From positions 1 to 60,001 of the forward strand of contig NZ_RJMM01000013.1 of assembly GCF_003943655.1 (NCBI RefSeq): 60,001 bases of DNA. The letters run 5' to 3'. This document shows, in pieces, positions 47,833-56,023 of the stretch. Below the pieces are notes generated by a model. That model worked only from the letters and a program-made list of their open reading frames with translations. It was not told the DNA's origin and did no database searches. Source of the stretch: Streptococcus sanguinis (lineage in GTDB: Bacteria; Bacillota; Bacilli; Lactobacillales; Streptococcaceae). The translations under genes and the position numbers were made by a program. Numbering within the stretch: position 1 is the first letter of the stretch; each line of letters starts with the position of its first letter.

Positions 47833-49290
47833 ATGAAACAATTCCTTCTTTCTTTTCTGCTGACCAGTTTGTCAACTTCCATTTTGGTGCTTTTGCTTAG
47901 TCTGCTTTTTATGGCCTTTAAGACTAAGATTTCGGTCAGAGTGAAGTATTTTATTTGGTTTCTGATATTGCTGAGTTTTCTGTTTCCGTTCCGTCCCCAA
48001 TTTGGCTCAGGCCTGATTCGGCTGAATACAGGATCGGTAGTTCAGACAGCAGTGACTGCCACCCAGACAGGTGGAACGCAGGGCGCCTCTCAAACTGTTG
48101 AAAAGGCTGCCCAGACAAATCTGTGGGAGGCTTTTCTAAACCTGCCTTGGTTTGAAATTCTCTTTACCATCTGGCTGATTGGCTTTGTCTTTAGCATAGG
48201 AAGATACGCCTATTCTTATATTCGCTTCAGAAAGATGCTGAAGCGCTGGGGCACGGAGTTTCAGGACGAAGAAGCGATGGCTCAGCTGCGGGCTGTTCAG
48301 CAGGAGATGGGAGTTAAGGGCCGGATTCGTCTGCTCCACTATCCTATGTCCCAAAGTCCTATGCTGCTAGGTTTCAGAGATATTTTAATCGTGCTGCCAG
48401 AGTTGGACTACACAGAAGAAGAGCTGCAGCTGATTTTCAAGCATGAGCTGACTCACTATAAGCACCGCGATGTTTTAGTTAATCTTTTGGGAATTTTTGC
48501 CAAGAGTCTGCACTGGTTTAACCCGGTTGTCCGCTTTGCCTGCCGGGAAACCCAGGAAGCAGGAGAAATGTACTGTGACTACGATGTTCTGAGCAGTAGA
48601 GATACAGAGTATCGGACTTTCTACGGTGAAACGATTTTGACCATGATAGACCGCAGTAAGAAGACCCCAATTGCTCTGACGACCTGCTTTTACTCTGACA
48701 AGTTTAATCTCAAGCGGCGGATTGTTGGTATTATGGATAACCGCCTGCCTAAGAGGTTTCTGTCTGCTGCTTTTGTAGTGGCCGTTCCTCTCCTTTTGCT
48801 TTTGACTAGCTCGGTCTTTGCTCTAGAAAGTCCAGCTGCTCAACAAAGCAGACCTGTTGAAGGGCAAAAACAGTCTCAAGGGCTCAGTCAACGTCAGGCT
48901 CTAGCGTCCGTCTTAAAAGAGCTGTCTCTTTCTGAAAAAGATATTAAAGATTTACAAATTTCGCGTGAAAAAGATACCTATAACATTCGCTTCTCACACG
49001 GTCAAACAGCTCATGAAACCATTGTCAATGCTAAGGATGGAAAACTAATCCAATCCAAGCAGCATACCATTGTCGAAAAGACGGTAACGGTTGAAAAAGA
49101 AGTCAGTCCATCCTCGTCTGCTGCATCAACTCCAGCTGATAACAGCTCTACTGCAGGTACAGGAAATACGGGAGCAGCGGGCTCTACAGGGGCTAGTACA
49201 GCGACAGTTCAAACTCCGTCTCAGAACAGTTCCTCTCATACGACAGACACCGATGATTCGGAAGATGATGATGACCATGATGACGATTAA
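47833..49290 (+). CDS. BlaR1-like M56 membrane metalloprotease with PepSY-like sensor and acidic tail
   Basis: The 485-residue protein has membrane helices at about residues 5-28, 35-50, 97-120 and 318-335. The zinc protease motif HELTH (His204, Glu205, His208) lies in the cytoplasmic loop before the fourth, with GEMYCDYDVLS further on. After the last helix the outer part is not a penicillin-binding domain. It is a PepSY-like segment (SQRQALASVLKELSLSEKDIKDLQISREKDTYNIRF to NAKDGKLIQSK, about 355-420), then a Ser/Thr linker and an Asp/His-rich end (DDSEDDDDHDDD). It likely senses something other than beta-lactams; cations are one possibility (inference). Confidence 0.85.
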   Translation: MKQFLLSFLLTSLSTSILVLLLSLLFMAFKTKISVRVKYFIWFLILLSFLFPFRPQFGSGLIRLNTGSVVQTAVTATQTGGTQGASQTVEKAAQTNLWEAFLNLPWFEILFTIWLIGFVFSIGRYAYSYIRFRKMLKRWGTEFQDEEAMAQLRAVQQEMGVKGRIRLLHYPMSQSPMLLGFRDILIVLPELDYTEEELQLIFKHELTHYKHRDVLVNLLGIFAKSLHWFNPVVRFACRETQEAGEMYCDYDVLSSRDTEYRTFYGETILTMIDRSKKTPIALTTCFYSDKFNLKRRIVGIMDNRLPKRFLSAAFVVAVPLLLLLTSSVFALESPAAQQSRPVEGQKQSQGLSQRQALASVLKELSLSEKDIKDLQISREKDTYNIRFSHGQTAHETIVNAKDGKLIQSKQHTIVEKTVTVEKEVSPSSSAASTPADNSSTAGTGNTGAAGSTGASTATVQTPSQNSSSHTTDTDDSEDDDDHDDD

Positions 49291-49297
49291 ATAAAGG

Positions 49298-49344
49298 ATT
49301 CTGCCAGTTTAAGTTTCTTAAAAGCTTAGACTGGTAGAATTTTA
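49298..49344 (+). terminator. Terminator after the M56 gene
   Basis: ATTCTGCCAGT pairs with ACTGGTAGAAT, with an inner TAAG/CTTA pair, and is followed by TTTATT. It separates the regulator pair from the VTC operon, which therefore needs its own promoter. Confidence 0.8.
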
Positions 49345-49483
49345 TTATCTTCTCAAAGGGAGATTTAGAAATCCTCCAAGAGCAGTTAGTCATCAGTTTA
49401 TCTTTATTTTAGGACGATTTTGCTTACAGTTTGCATTTCGTTTCCTAATGCTAAAAAAGCTGAAAGATTATTTATCTTTTTTC

Positions 49484-49538
49484 TTGACATTCACAAACGA
49501 CAATTGTAGAATATATTTATAAACTACATTTGTAGAAT
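49484..49538 (+). promoter_or_regulatory. VTC operon promoter with two BlaI-type dyads
   Basis: TTGACA (49484-49489), a 17-base spacer and TAGAAT (49507-49512) form the promoter. ACA-AT-TGT (49500-49507) ends on the first T of the -10, exactly as in the blaI promoter. A second dyad CTACA-TT-TGTAG (49524-49535), followed by AAT, lies just downstream of the expected transcription start. Confidence 0.65.
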
Positions 49539-49634
49539 GTTTTTGAAAAATACTGCTTGGAAGGGAGAAGAAAGTAAAGCTTATCCAGACGCTTGTAGGA
49601 TGCAGAGCGGAAGCTCTATTTCTTTTAAAAGCAT

Positions 49635-49652
49635 AAACTACATTTGTAGAAT
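49635..49652 (+). promoter_or_regulatory. Third BlaI-type dyad next to the VTC ribosome site
   Basis: CTACA-TT-TGTAG (49638-49649) is embedded in a 20-base stretch identical to that around 49524. It sits 4 bases before AAAGGAG, so a bound repressor would block elongation. The 100 bases between the second and third dyads hold only a short frame from 49600 ending in the VTC start (ATGA). Confidence 0.6.
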
Positions 49653-49667
49653 CAAAGGAGAATTCAA

Positions 49668-50399
49668 ATGAAACAAAAGCAAATCCAAACAAATTTCCAA
49701 CGAATCGAAACGAAGTATATTCTTGACCGGGCAATGCTAGCTCGTCTTGAAGCTGACATGAGACCTTACCTCACCGCAGATGATTATGCGACATCAACCA
49801 TTTCCAATGTGTATTTTGATAATGATGAGTTCCAGATGATCCAGGATTCCATTGCTAGAAAAGGCGGTCGCGAAAAAATGCGGATGCGGACTTATGCTGA
49901 GCAGCCGAATGATGATAGTCAAGTTTTCTTGGAAATCAAGAAGAAACGGGATGAAGTAGGCTTTAAATACCGTTTGGTTTCGAATCCTCTCTCTGTGACC
50001 AACTATATTGTGAACGGTGTGGCAGACCATACTATTTCCGATGACCGGGTCAAGGCGGAAGTAGAGCAGTTGCAGGAGCGCTATATAGACTTGAAGCCAA
50101 AAATGGTGATTAGCTATGACCGCTACTCTATGAGAGGCTTGGAAGATAAAAAGGTACGTGTGACAGTTGATTCCAACATCCGTTATCGAGATTATGATGT
50201 AGACTTGGCTTTAGGCCGCTATGGACTGCCCTTGCTGGATGACGACAAGGTAATTATGGAAATCAAGGTTCCTGGTCAATATCCTCAGTGGTTGGCTGAT
50301 ATTCTAAATAAATACGGTCTTGAAGACCAGTCCTTCTCAAAATACGGCAATGCCTACCTGAAAACTAAAGAAAGGCTGACTCGAACAGTCAAGGCCTAA
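49668..50399 (+). CDS. VTC-domain protein (polyphosphate polymerase fold)
   Basis: The 243-residue protein has the tunnel-fold signature of VTC/CYTH-type enzymes: RIETKYIL, REKMRMRTY, VFLEIKKKRDEVGFKYR, KPKMVISYDRYSM, VRVTVDSNIRYRDYD, VIMEIKVPGQYP and FSKYGNAYL. The alternating Arg, Lys and Glu residues line the tunnel where yeast Vtc4 makes polyphosphate from ATP. Whether bacterial members synthesise polyphosphate or another phosphate polymer is not settled. It is coupled to a DUF4956 membrane protein and lies behind three BlaI-type dyads. Confidence 0.85.
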   Translation: MKQKQIQTNFQRIETKYILDRAMLARLEADMRPYLTADDYATSTISNVYFDNDEFQMIQDSIARKGGREKMRMRTYAEQPNDDSQVFLEIKKKRDEVGFKYRLVSNPLSVTNYIVNGVADHTISDDRVKAEVEQLQERYIDLKPKMVISYDRYSMRGLEDKKVRVTVDSNIRYRDYDVDLALGRYGLPLLDDDKVIMEIKVPGQYPQWLADILNKYGLEDQSFSKYGNAYLKTKERLTRTVKA

Positions 50400-50410
50400 G
50401 GAGGTAGTCT

Positions 50411-51094
50411 ATGATCAATCAGTTATTTAACAGTATCTACTCCTCTACGGAAGTCAAGATAAATCCTTTAGCATTGATTTTTTCACTAGCAACTAGTGTG
50501 GTTTTAGGAATTATCTTGGCCAAGGTCTATAAGCGCCAAACCATTTATACCAAGGAATTTGTCGTCACCCTCTCCCTTTTGCCAGCCATTATTTCCATTA
50601 TCATCTTCTTGGTTAATGGAAATCTGGGTACGAGTGTCGCCGTAGCAGGGACTTTCAGCTTGATTCGCTTCCGGTCAGCTGCAGGTGGCTCCAAGGAGCT
50701 TCTAGCCATCTTTATGGCGACGGCTATCGGGATTACAACGGGGATGGGCTTTGTAGCACTGGGAATTGTTTTTACTCTAGCTATTTCAGGCATCTGGATG
50801 CTCTTTGAAAAGATGAGCTTTACTTCAGTCAGTCCGACCAGACGTTATGTCCAGGTTCAGGTTCCAGCTGACTTTGACTACGAAGTACTCTTTGATGCTA
50901 TCTTTGAAACGACTTGTAAATCGGCTGAACTGACATCTCTCAAGTCGGCTGAAAAGAAGTCTATCAAGCTGGACTATGTTGTTGACTTGAATCCTGACAT
51001 GAGCGACAGAGAGCTCATTCAGCAGTTCCTGTTCTATGATAAGGTGCAGGACATTTCCCTTTCCAAAGCTGCTAAGAAGCGTAAAACCCTCTAA
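50411..51094 (+). CDS. DUF4956 membrane protein
   Basis: The 227-residue protein has about four membrane helices (residues about 20-38, 48-68, 70-90, 98-135) with the conserved loop GTFSLIRFRSAAGGSKELLAIFMATAIGI. A soluble C-terminal domain of about 90 residues with an alpha-beta, ACT-like look follows. DUF4956 genes commonly lie next to VTC-domain genes in bacteria; here the gap is 11 bases with AAGGAGG. A joint membrane complex that makes or exports a polymer is plausible (inference). Confidence 0.83.
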   Translation: MINQLFNSIYSSTEVKINPLALIFSLATSVVLGIILAKVYKRQTIYTKEFVVTLSLLPAIISIIIFLVNGNLGTSVAVAGTFSLIRFRSAAGGSKELLAIFMATAIGITTGMGFVALGIVFTLAISGIWMLFEKMSFTSVSPTRRYVQVQVPADFDYEVLFDAIFETTCKSAELTSLKSAEKKSIKLDYVVDLNPDMSDRELIQQFLFYDKVQDISLSKAAKKRKTL

Positions 51095-51098
51095 GCAA

Positions 51099-51137
51099 AA
51101 GAAGACCAGCTGCAGCAGAGCAGTTGGTCTTCTTGTT
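51099..51137 (+). terminator. Terminator of the VTC operon
   Basis: AAGAAGACCA-GCTGC pairs with GCAGT-TGGTCTTCTT around AGCAGA, followed by GTTT. Confidence 0.8.
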
Positions 51138-51178
51138 TGTATCATAAAAAGGGGATACATCATACTTACAGAAAATAC

Positions 51179-51207
51179 TTGACACTCTTTTCTATATGTG
51201 GTATGAT
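51179..51207 (+). promoter_or_regulatory. rpsU promoter
   Basis: TTGACA (51179-51184), a 17-base spacer and TATGAT (51202-51207) preceded by TGG: near-consensus and strong. Confidence 0.8.
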
Positions 51208-51241
51208 TATATAGATTTTGGACTTGAAGGGAGTGAAAAAA

Positions 51242-51418
51242 ATGTCAAAAACAGTAGTACGCAAGAATGAATCACTTGATGATGCACTTCGTCGTTTCAA
51301 ACGTGCGGTTACTAAAGCTGGTACTCTTCAAGAAACACGCAAACGTGAATTCTATGAAAAACCTTCTGTAAAACGCAAACGCAAATCAGAAGCAGCTCGT
51401 AAACGTAAAAAATTCTAA
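51242..51418 (+). CDS. rpsU: Ribosomal protein bS21
   Basis: The 58-residue, very basic protein of the 30S subunit starts [21 protein letters not shown] and ends in [15 protein letters not shown]. The ATG at 51242 follows GAAGGGAGTG. In many bacteria rpsU, dnaG and rpoD form one operon; here rpsU has its own terminator and mscL is inserted in opposite orientation before dnaG. Confidence 0.97.
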
Positions 51419-51424
51419 TTGAAC

Positions 51425-51455
51425 AAAAAAGCAGACTCCGGTCTGTTTTTTGTTT
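51425..51455 (+). terminator. Terminator after rpsU
   Basis: CAGAC-TCCG-GTCTG flanked by AAAAAA and TTTTTT. Confidence 0.85.
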
Positions 51456-51498
51456 TCACTCTTTGGAGAGAAGGGGATGATTGTGAGCAATAGGCAAG

Positions 51499-51523
51499 AA
51501 AAAAACACTGATTTTCATCAGTG
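51499..51523 (-). terminator. Terminator after mscL
   Basis: On the minus strand CACTGAT-GAAA-ATCAGTG followed by seven T; a stable GAAA tetraloop hairpin. Confidence 0.9.
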
Positions 51524-51531
51524 AATTCTCT

Positions 51532-51915
51532 TTATTTTTTCTCAGCCAACAAAGCTTTGATTTCTTGCAGGACTTCCAATTCAGTTGGTCCAGCTGGCGC
51601 TTCTTCAGCTTCTTCCTTCTTCTTAGCAAGGCTTTGTGCTTTTTCAGCAGACTTAACGATGAAGAAGAGAACAGTACCGATTACCAAGAAGTTAATTACA
51701 GCGCTCAAGAAGTTACCATAGGCAATCCCGTTCCATTTCAGATCAGCAATTTGATTCAAGTGTGCAGCATCCAAAATTGGTTTGAGGAAGAGAGGAGTGA
51801 TTACGTCAGTAATCAATGAAGTGACGATTGCTCCAAAAGCGTTGGCGATGATCACACCGACTGCCAAATCAATCACGTTCCCGCGCAGCAAGAATTCTTT
51901 AAGATCCTTTAACAT
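51532..51915 (-). CDS. mscL: Large-conductance mechanosensitive channel
   Basis: MscL opens under membrane tension to release solutes on hypo-osmotic shock. The 127-residue protein has the N-terminal amphipathic helix (MLKDLKEFLLRGNVIDLAVGVIIANAFGAIVTSLITDVITP), a second membrane helix (NFLSAVINFLVIGTVLFFIVK) and a charged C-terminal helix bundle (KKKEEAEEAPAGPTELEVLQEIKALL). On the minus strand TATAAT at 51953-51958 and TTGTAG at 51976-51981 form its promoter, divergent from dnaG. Confidence 0.96.
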   Translation of the reverse strand: MLKDLKEFLLRGNVIDLAVGVIIANAFGAIVTSLITDVITPLFLKPILDAAHLNQIADLKWNGIAYGNFLSAVINFLVIGTVLFFIVKSAEKAQSLAKKKEEAEEAPAGPTELEVLQEIKALLAEKK

Positions 51916-52008
51916 TCTTTCTTTCCTTTCAAGAATTTATTAATGAGATTATATTATAGCTTATTTATATGACATCTACAAGATATTTGTTTGTCAAATA
52001 TTTTACAT

Positions 52009-52037
52009 TTGCTTCATTTTAGTATAAAATATAGAAT
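52009..52037 (+). promoter_or_regulatory. dnaG-rpoD promoter
   Basis: TTGCTT (52009-52014), a 17-base spacer and TAGAAT (52032-52037), 33 bases before the TTG start. Confidence 0.6.
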
Positions 52038-52069
52038 GATATTCTATGATAAATTGGAGGTATTGTCTC

Positions 52070-53854
52070 TTGATTGATAAAGAAATCATTTCTGAAATTA
52101 AAAACAGCGTCAATATCGTCGATGTCATAGGAGAAACGGTGGCCTTGACCAAGGCTGGGCGGAATTTCCTGGGACTCTGTCCCTTTCATGGCGAAAAGAC
52201 GCCCTCTTTTAACGTTGTAGAGGACAAGCAGTTTTATCACTGTTTTGGCTGCGGCAAGTCGGGCGATGTCTTCAAATTCATTGAGGATTATCGAGGCGTT
52301 TCCTTTATGGATGCTGTGCAGATTGTAGCAGATCGGGCAGGGATTCCCTTGGCTGTAGAGACAGCGGGCAATGACCGACTGAGACAAAGCCATCCGCACC
52401 AGGCTCTCTACGATATCCATACCGAGGCAGCGAAATTTTATCATGCGGTTCTGATGACGACCAAGATGGGAGAGGAAGCGCGGGCTTATCTCTACCAGCG
52501 GGGTCTGACAGATGATGTTCTTAAGCATTTTCAAATCGGCCTGGCTCCAAATGAAGGCAATTATCTTCATAAGAGTATGGCTGGAAAGTTTGATGAGAAT
52601 ACCATCATGAACTCGGGCCTCTTCAATCTGGCGGAGAATAATCTGGTCTATGATGCCTTTCAGAATCGGATTATGTTTCCCCTGACCAATGACAGTGGGC
52701 AGGTTGTGGCTTTTTCCGGACGGATTTGGCAGGCAGTGGCTACTGATGGCCATCAGGCCAAGTACAAAAACAGTCGCAGCACCGCTATTTTCAATAAAAG
52801 CTACGAGCTCTATCATCTGGATAAGGCCAAGCCGGTTATCAAGAAGAGCCATGAGGTTTATCTGATGGAGGGTTTCATGGATGTGATTGCGGCTTATCGG
52901 GCCGGAATTGAAAATGCGGTTGCCTCGATGGGAACAGCTCTGACGCCTGAGCATGTTCAGCATCTGAGCAAGTATTGCAAGAAGATTATCCTGTCTTACG
53001 ATGGAGATCGGGCAGGGCAGGCAGCGACTGCTAAGGCTTTGGATGAGCTGGGAGATATGACGGTGGAAATTGTTCGGATTCCGGATAATTTGGATCCGGA
53101 TGAGTTTCTCGCTAAAAATTCTGAGGAAGATTTGCAGCATTTACTGAGCAAAACGCGAATAAGTAATGTGGAGTTTCTGCTGCATCATCTGAAACCAGAT
53201 AATATTGAAAATCTACAGGCTCAGATTGAGTTTGTAGAGAAGATGGCACCGATTATTGCGAAGACCAAGTCCATCACAGCTCAGAACTCCTATATTTACA
53301 TGCTGGCTGAGCTGCTGCCTGACTTTGACTATCAGCAGGTGGAGCAGACGGTAAATAACAGCCGACTGGCTGAGCGCTCTAGTCGCAGTCAGGAGGCGCC
53401 CACTCAGCAGTCTCAACCAGTCGTTATGCAGTTTTCGCCTTCGAACCGGCTGAATCGTCTCATGAGGGCGGAAAATCATATCTTCCACCGCATGATACAT
53501 CATCCTTTGATATTGAACCAATATAGGTTAAGAGAAGACTTTGTCTTTGACTCGGAGGACTTGCAGGCCTTGTATGAGATTTTGCTGGCAAATGGTGAGG
53601 TGACACCGCAGGACTTGTCCCAGCTGCCAGATCATGTCCAGCAGGCTTGGTACCGCGTTTTAGAAGAAGACTTGCCTGATGAGGTTTTGGAAGATGAATT
53701 GAAAGAAGTGGAAGAAACAAGAGAGCGGGAGATTTTGCGCAAGCATAATCAGTTTATTAGTAAGAAGATTCGAGAAGCCTCTCACAGCGGAGATACGGAT
53801 ACAGCCCTGTCCGAGTTGGAGCGCTTGATTGAGCAAAAAAGAAGAATGGAGTAG
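52070..53854 (+). CDS. dnaG: DNA primase
   Basis: DnaG makes RNA primers at the replication fork. The start is taken as TTG at 52070, 9 bases after TTGGAGG; an in-frame ATG at 52046 lies upstream of that ribosome site. The 594-residue protein has the zinc-binding domain ([13 protein letters not shown]...[12 protein letters not shown]), the RNA-polymerase domain, the TOPRIM motifs ([29 protein letters not shown]) and a C-terminal DnaB-binding domain. The stop is 2 bases before the rpoD start. Confidence 0.95.
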   Translation: MIDKEIISEIKNSVNIVDVIGETVALTKAGRNFLGLCPFHGEKTPSFNVVEDKQFYHCFGCGKSGDVFKFIEDYRGVSFMDAVQIVADRAGIPLAVETAGNDRLRQSHPHQALYDIHTEAAKFYHAVLMTTKMGEEARAYLYQRGLTDDVLKHFQIGLAPNEGNYLHKSMAGKFDENTIMNSGLFNLAENNLVYDAFQNRIMFPLTNDSGQVVAFSGRIWQAVATDGHQAKYKNSRSTAIFNKSYELYHLDKAKPVIKKSHEVYLMEGFMDVIAAYRAGIENAVASMGTALTPEHVQHLSKYCKKIILSYDGDRAGQAATAKALDELGDMTVEIVRIPDNLDPDEFLAKNSEEDLQHLLSKTRISNVEFLLHHLKPDNIENLQAQIEFVEKMAPIIAKTKSITAQNSYIYMLAELLPDFDYQQVEQTVNNSRLAERSSRSQEAPTQQSQPVVMQFSPSNRLNRLMRAENHIFHRMIHHPLILNQYRLREDFVFDSEDLQALYEILLANGEVTPQDLSQLPDHVQQAWYRVLEEDLPDEVLEDELKEVEETREREILRKHNQFISKKIREASHSGDTDTALSELERLIEQKRRME

Positions 53855-53856
53855 GA

Positions 53857-54969
53857 ATGGCTACAAAACAAAAAGAAGTAACAACATTAGACGTTCAAAT
53901 TGCAGAATTTATCCGTAACCACAAGCAGACAGGAGTTGCGACAGATGATGAAATCAATGACCAACTGGTCATTCCTTTCACTTTGGACGCCGATGGGATT
54001 GAGGATTTGCTGCAGCGTATCCAGGATGCTGGCATCTCAATTACAGATAAGGAAGGAAATCCCAGCGCGCGCGTCTTGAATACTGAAGAGGAAGAAGCGG
54101 AGCTGACGGATGAAGAGCTCTTGGGCAGCAATTCAGCCAAGGTTAATGACCCAGTCCGCATGTATCTGAAAGAAATTGGGGTTGTGCCCCTTCTCAGCAA
54201 TGAAGAAGAGCAGGAGCTGGCTATCTTGGTAGAACAGGGAGACTTGGAAGCCAAGCAGCGTCTGGCTGAGGCCAACCTTCGTCTGGTTGTTTCCATTGCT
54301 AAGCGCTATGTCGGCCGTGGCATGCAGTTCCTTGACTTGATTCAAGAAGGAAATATGGGGTTGATGAAGGCTGTTGATAAGTTTGACTACACCAAAGGAT
54401 TTAAGTTCTCAACTTATGCGACTTGGTGGATTCGTCAAGCCATTACCCGTGCGATTGCTGACCAAGCTCGGACTATTCGGATTCCGGTCCATATGGTGGA
54501 AACCATTAACAAGCTGGTCCGCGAGCAACGTAATCTCTTGCAGGAATTAGGGCAAGACCCAACACCAGAGCAAATCGCTGAGCGGATGGATATGACACCT
54601 GACAAGGTTCGTGAGATTCTCAAGATTGCTCAAGAGCCAGTATCCTTGGAAACACCTATCGGTGAGGAAGATGACAGTCATCTGGGAGACTTTATCGAAG
54701 ACGAAGTGATTGAAAATCCAGTTGACTATACAACTCGTGTCGTTCTTCGTGAGCAGCTGGATGAGGTCTTGGATACGCTGACAGACCGCGAGGAAAACGT
54801 CTTGCGTCTGCGCTTTGGTCTGGACGATGGAAAAATGCGGACACTGGAAGATGTCGGCAAGGTCTTCAATGTCACTCGCGAGCGGATTCGCCAGATTGAA
54901 GCCAAGGCCCTGCGTAAACTCCGCCATCCAAGCCGCAGCAAACCACTCAGAGATTTTATCGAAGATTAA
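53857..54969 (+). CDS. rpoD: Primary sigma factor (SigA/RpoD)
   Basis: The housekeeping sigma factor directs RNA polymerase to -10/-35 promoters like those listed here. The 370-residue protein has region 1.1, region 1.2 ([18 protein letters not shown]), region 2 ([54 protein letters not shown]), region 3 and region 4 ([20 protein letters not shown]). The many TGn-extended -10 elements in this window match the region 3.0 interaction common in streptococci. It is translationally coupled to dnaG. Confidence 0.98.
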   Translation: MATKQKEVTTLDVQIAEFIRNHKQTGVATDDEINDQLVIPFTLDADGIEDLLQRIQDAGISITDKEGNPSARVLNTEEEEAELTDEELLGSNSAKVNDPVRMYLKEIGVVPLLSNEEEQELAILVEQGDLEAKQRLAEANLRLVVSIAKRYVGRGMQFLDLIQEGNMGLMKAVDKFDYTKGFKFSTYATWWIRQAITRAIADQARTIRIPVHMVETINKLVREQRNLLQELGQDPTPEQIAERMDMTPDKVREILKIAQEPVSLETPIGEEDDSHLGDFIEDEVIENPVDYTTRVVLREQLDEVLDTLTDREENVLRLRFGLDDGKMRTLEDVGKVFNVTRERIRQIEAKALRKLRHPSRSKPLRDFIED

Positions 54970-54986
54970 GAAATGAAAAGCAGCGT

Positions 54987-55042
54987 GGGGGCAGAGCAGG
55001 GAAGCGTCAAGTCGGCAGTCCTAGCTGAAAGCAAAAGCCCCC
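54987..55042 (+). other. Possible long hairpin between rpoD and the MIP18 gene
   Basis: GGGGGC (54987-54992) and GCCCCC (55037-55042) could close a 56-base loop-rich structure. No T run follows. It may be a weak terminator or leader structure; function unknown. Confidence 0.3.
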
Positions 55043-55088
55043 TCGAGCTAACTTGAAATTTCTGCTATATCTATAAGGAGGATATTGC

Positions 55089-55427
55089 ATGTCAGAACAA
55101 AAATACAGCCCTGAAGAAGTTGAAAAAATCAAAACGCGTATTTTAGAGAGCTTGGAGCAGGTCATCGACCCAGAGTTGGGGATTGATATTGTTAATCTAG
55201 GTCTAATCTATGAAATCCGTTTTGACGAGACCAATGGGGAAACGGAAATCGATATGACACTAACAACCATGGGATGCCCTCTGGCGGATCTTCTGACTGA
55301 CCAAATCTATGATGCTATGTCAGATGTTCCAGAGGTTACCAAGACGGATGTTAAGTTGGTTTGGTACCCAGCTTGGACGGTGGAAAAGATGAGCCGTTAT
55401 GCTCGGATTGCTTTGGGGATTCGCTAA
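55089..55427 (+). CDS. MIP18-family (DUF59) iron-sulfur assembly factor
   Basis: The 112-residue protein has the MIP18/SufT signature: VIDPELGIDIVNLGLIYEI and the Cys-containing LTTMGCPLADLLTDQI, then VKLVWYPAWTVEKMSRYARIALGI. Relatives help deliver or mature Fe-S clusters. No suf genes are next to it. The ATG follows AAGGAGG by 7 bases, and a terminator follows the stop. Confidence 0.9.
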   Translation: MSEQKYSPEEVEKIKTRILESLEQVIDPELGIDIVNLGLIYEIRFDETNGETEIDMTLTTMGCPLADLLTDQIYDAMSDVPEVTKTDVKLVWYPAWTVEKMSRYARIALGIR

Positions 55428-55445
55428 GAACTTATAGTAAGTACT

Positions 55446-55477
55446 AGCCTGCTGCGTGCAGGCTTTTGCTTTTTTTA
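55446..55477 (+). terminator. Terminator before ssrA
   Basis: AGCCTGC and GCAGGCT pair around TGCGT, followed by TTTGCTTTTTTT. The same T-rich stretch also supplies the ssrA -35 (TTGCTT). Confidence 0.85.
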
Positions 55478-55494
55478 GTAGATTCTGTTATAAT
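55466..55494 (+). promoter_or_regulatory. ssrA promoter
   Basis: TTGCTT (55466-55471), a 17-base spacer and TATAAT (55489-55494) preceded by TGT. Confidence 0.65.
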
Positions 55495-55508
55495 GTTCCT
55501 ATTGTCTT

Positions 55509-55854
55509 GGGGTCGTTACGGATTCGACAGGCATTATGAGGCACATTTTGCAACCCATCTAGCGGATGTAAAACGCCAGTTAAATATAACTGCAAAAAAT
55601 AACAATTCTTACGCTGTAGCTGCCTAAAAACCAGCCAGCGTGACCCGATTCGGATTGCTTGTGTCTGATGATAGGTCTTATTATGAGCAAGCTACGGCAA
55701 AATCTGGTCTAGGGATTTTGTAAGAGAATTATAGACTCGCTTGACTTGGGCTTGAGCTATGTGTCAAAGTTAAGTTAAATCAATACATAGCCTATGGTTG
55801 TAGACAAATGTGTTAGCAGGTGTTTGGACGTGGGTTCGACTCCCACCGGCTCCA
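55509..55854 (+). ncRNA. ssrA: tmRNA (ssrA)
   Basis: tmRNA rescues stalled ribosomes. The 5' GGGGTCG pairs with the 3' CGGCTCC, with A as discriminator; the CCA is not encoded. The tRNA-like T arm is GGGTTCGACTCCC. The tag frame starts at GCA 55592 and reads A-K-N-N-N-S-Y-A-V-A-A, ending at TAA 55625-55627, a streptococcal-type degradation tag with the AVAA end recognised by Clp proteases. Length of 346 bases is usual for the group. Confidence 0.97.
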
Positions 55855-55872
55855 TTATTTTAAAGTCTTTCT

Positions 55873-55898
55873 AAAACGTTGAGAAATCAGCGTTTTTT
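55873..55898 (+). terminator. Terminator after ssrA
   Basis: AAAACG-TTGA and TCAG-CGTTTT pair around GAAA, followed by further T. Confidence 0.85.
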
Positions 55899-56023
55899 GC
55901 TTTTACGATGTTCAGGAAATCTTGATTTCTATCTGAAAAAGTAATACAATGATGTTAGTGATGACAAAGGAAATATTTGTATTTCTATTGGGTTGATTTC
56001 ATAAGTATTAAGGGAAGTTGGAT

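Noticed and set aside
52019-53140. 373-residue minus-strand frame opposite dnaG
   Set aside because: Shadow of dnaG; no start signals and no recognisable motif.
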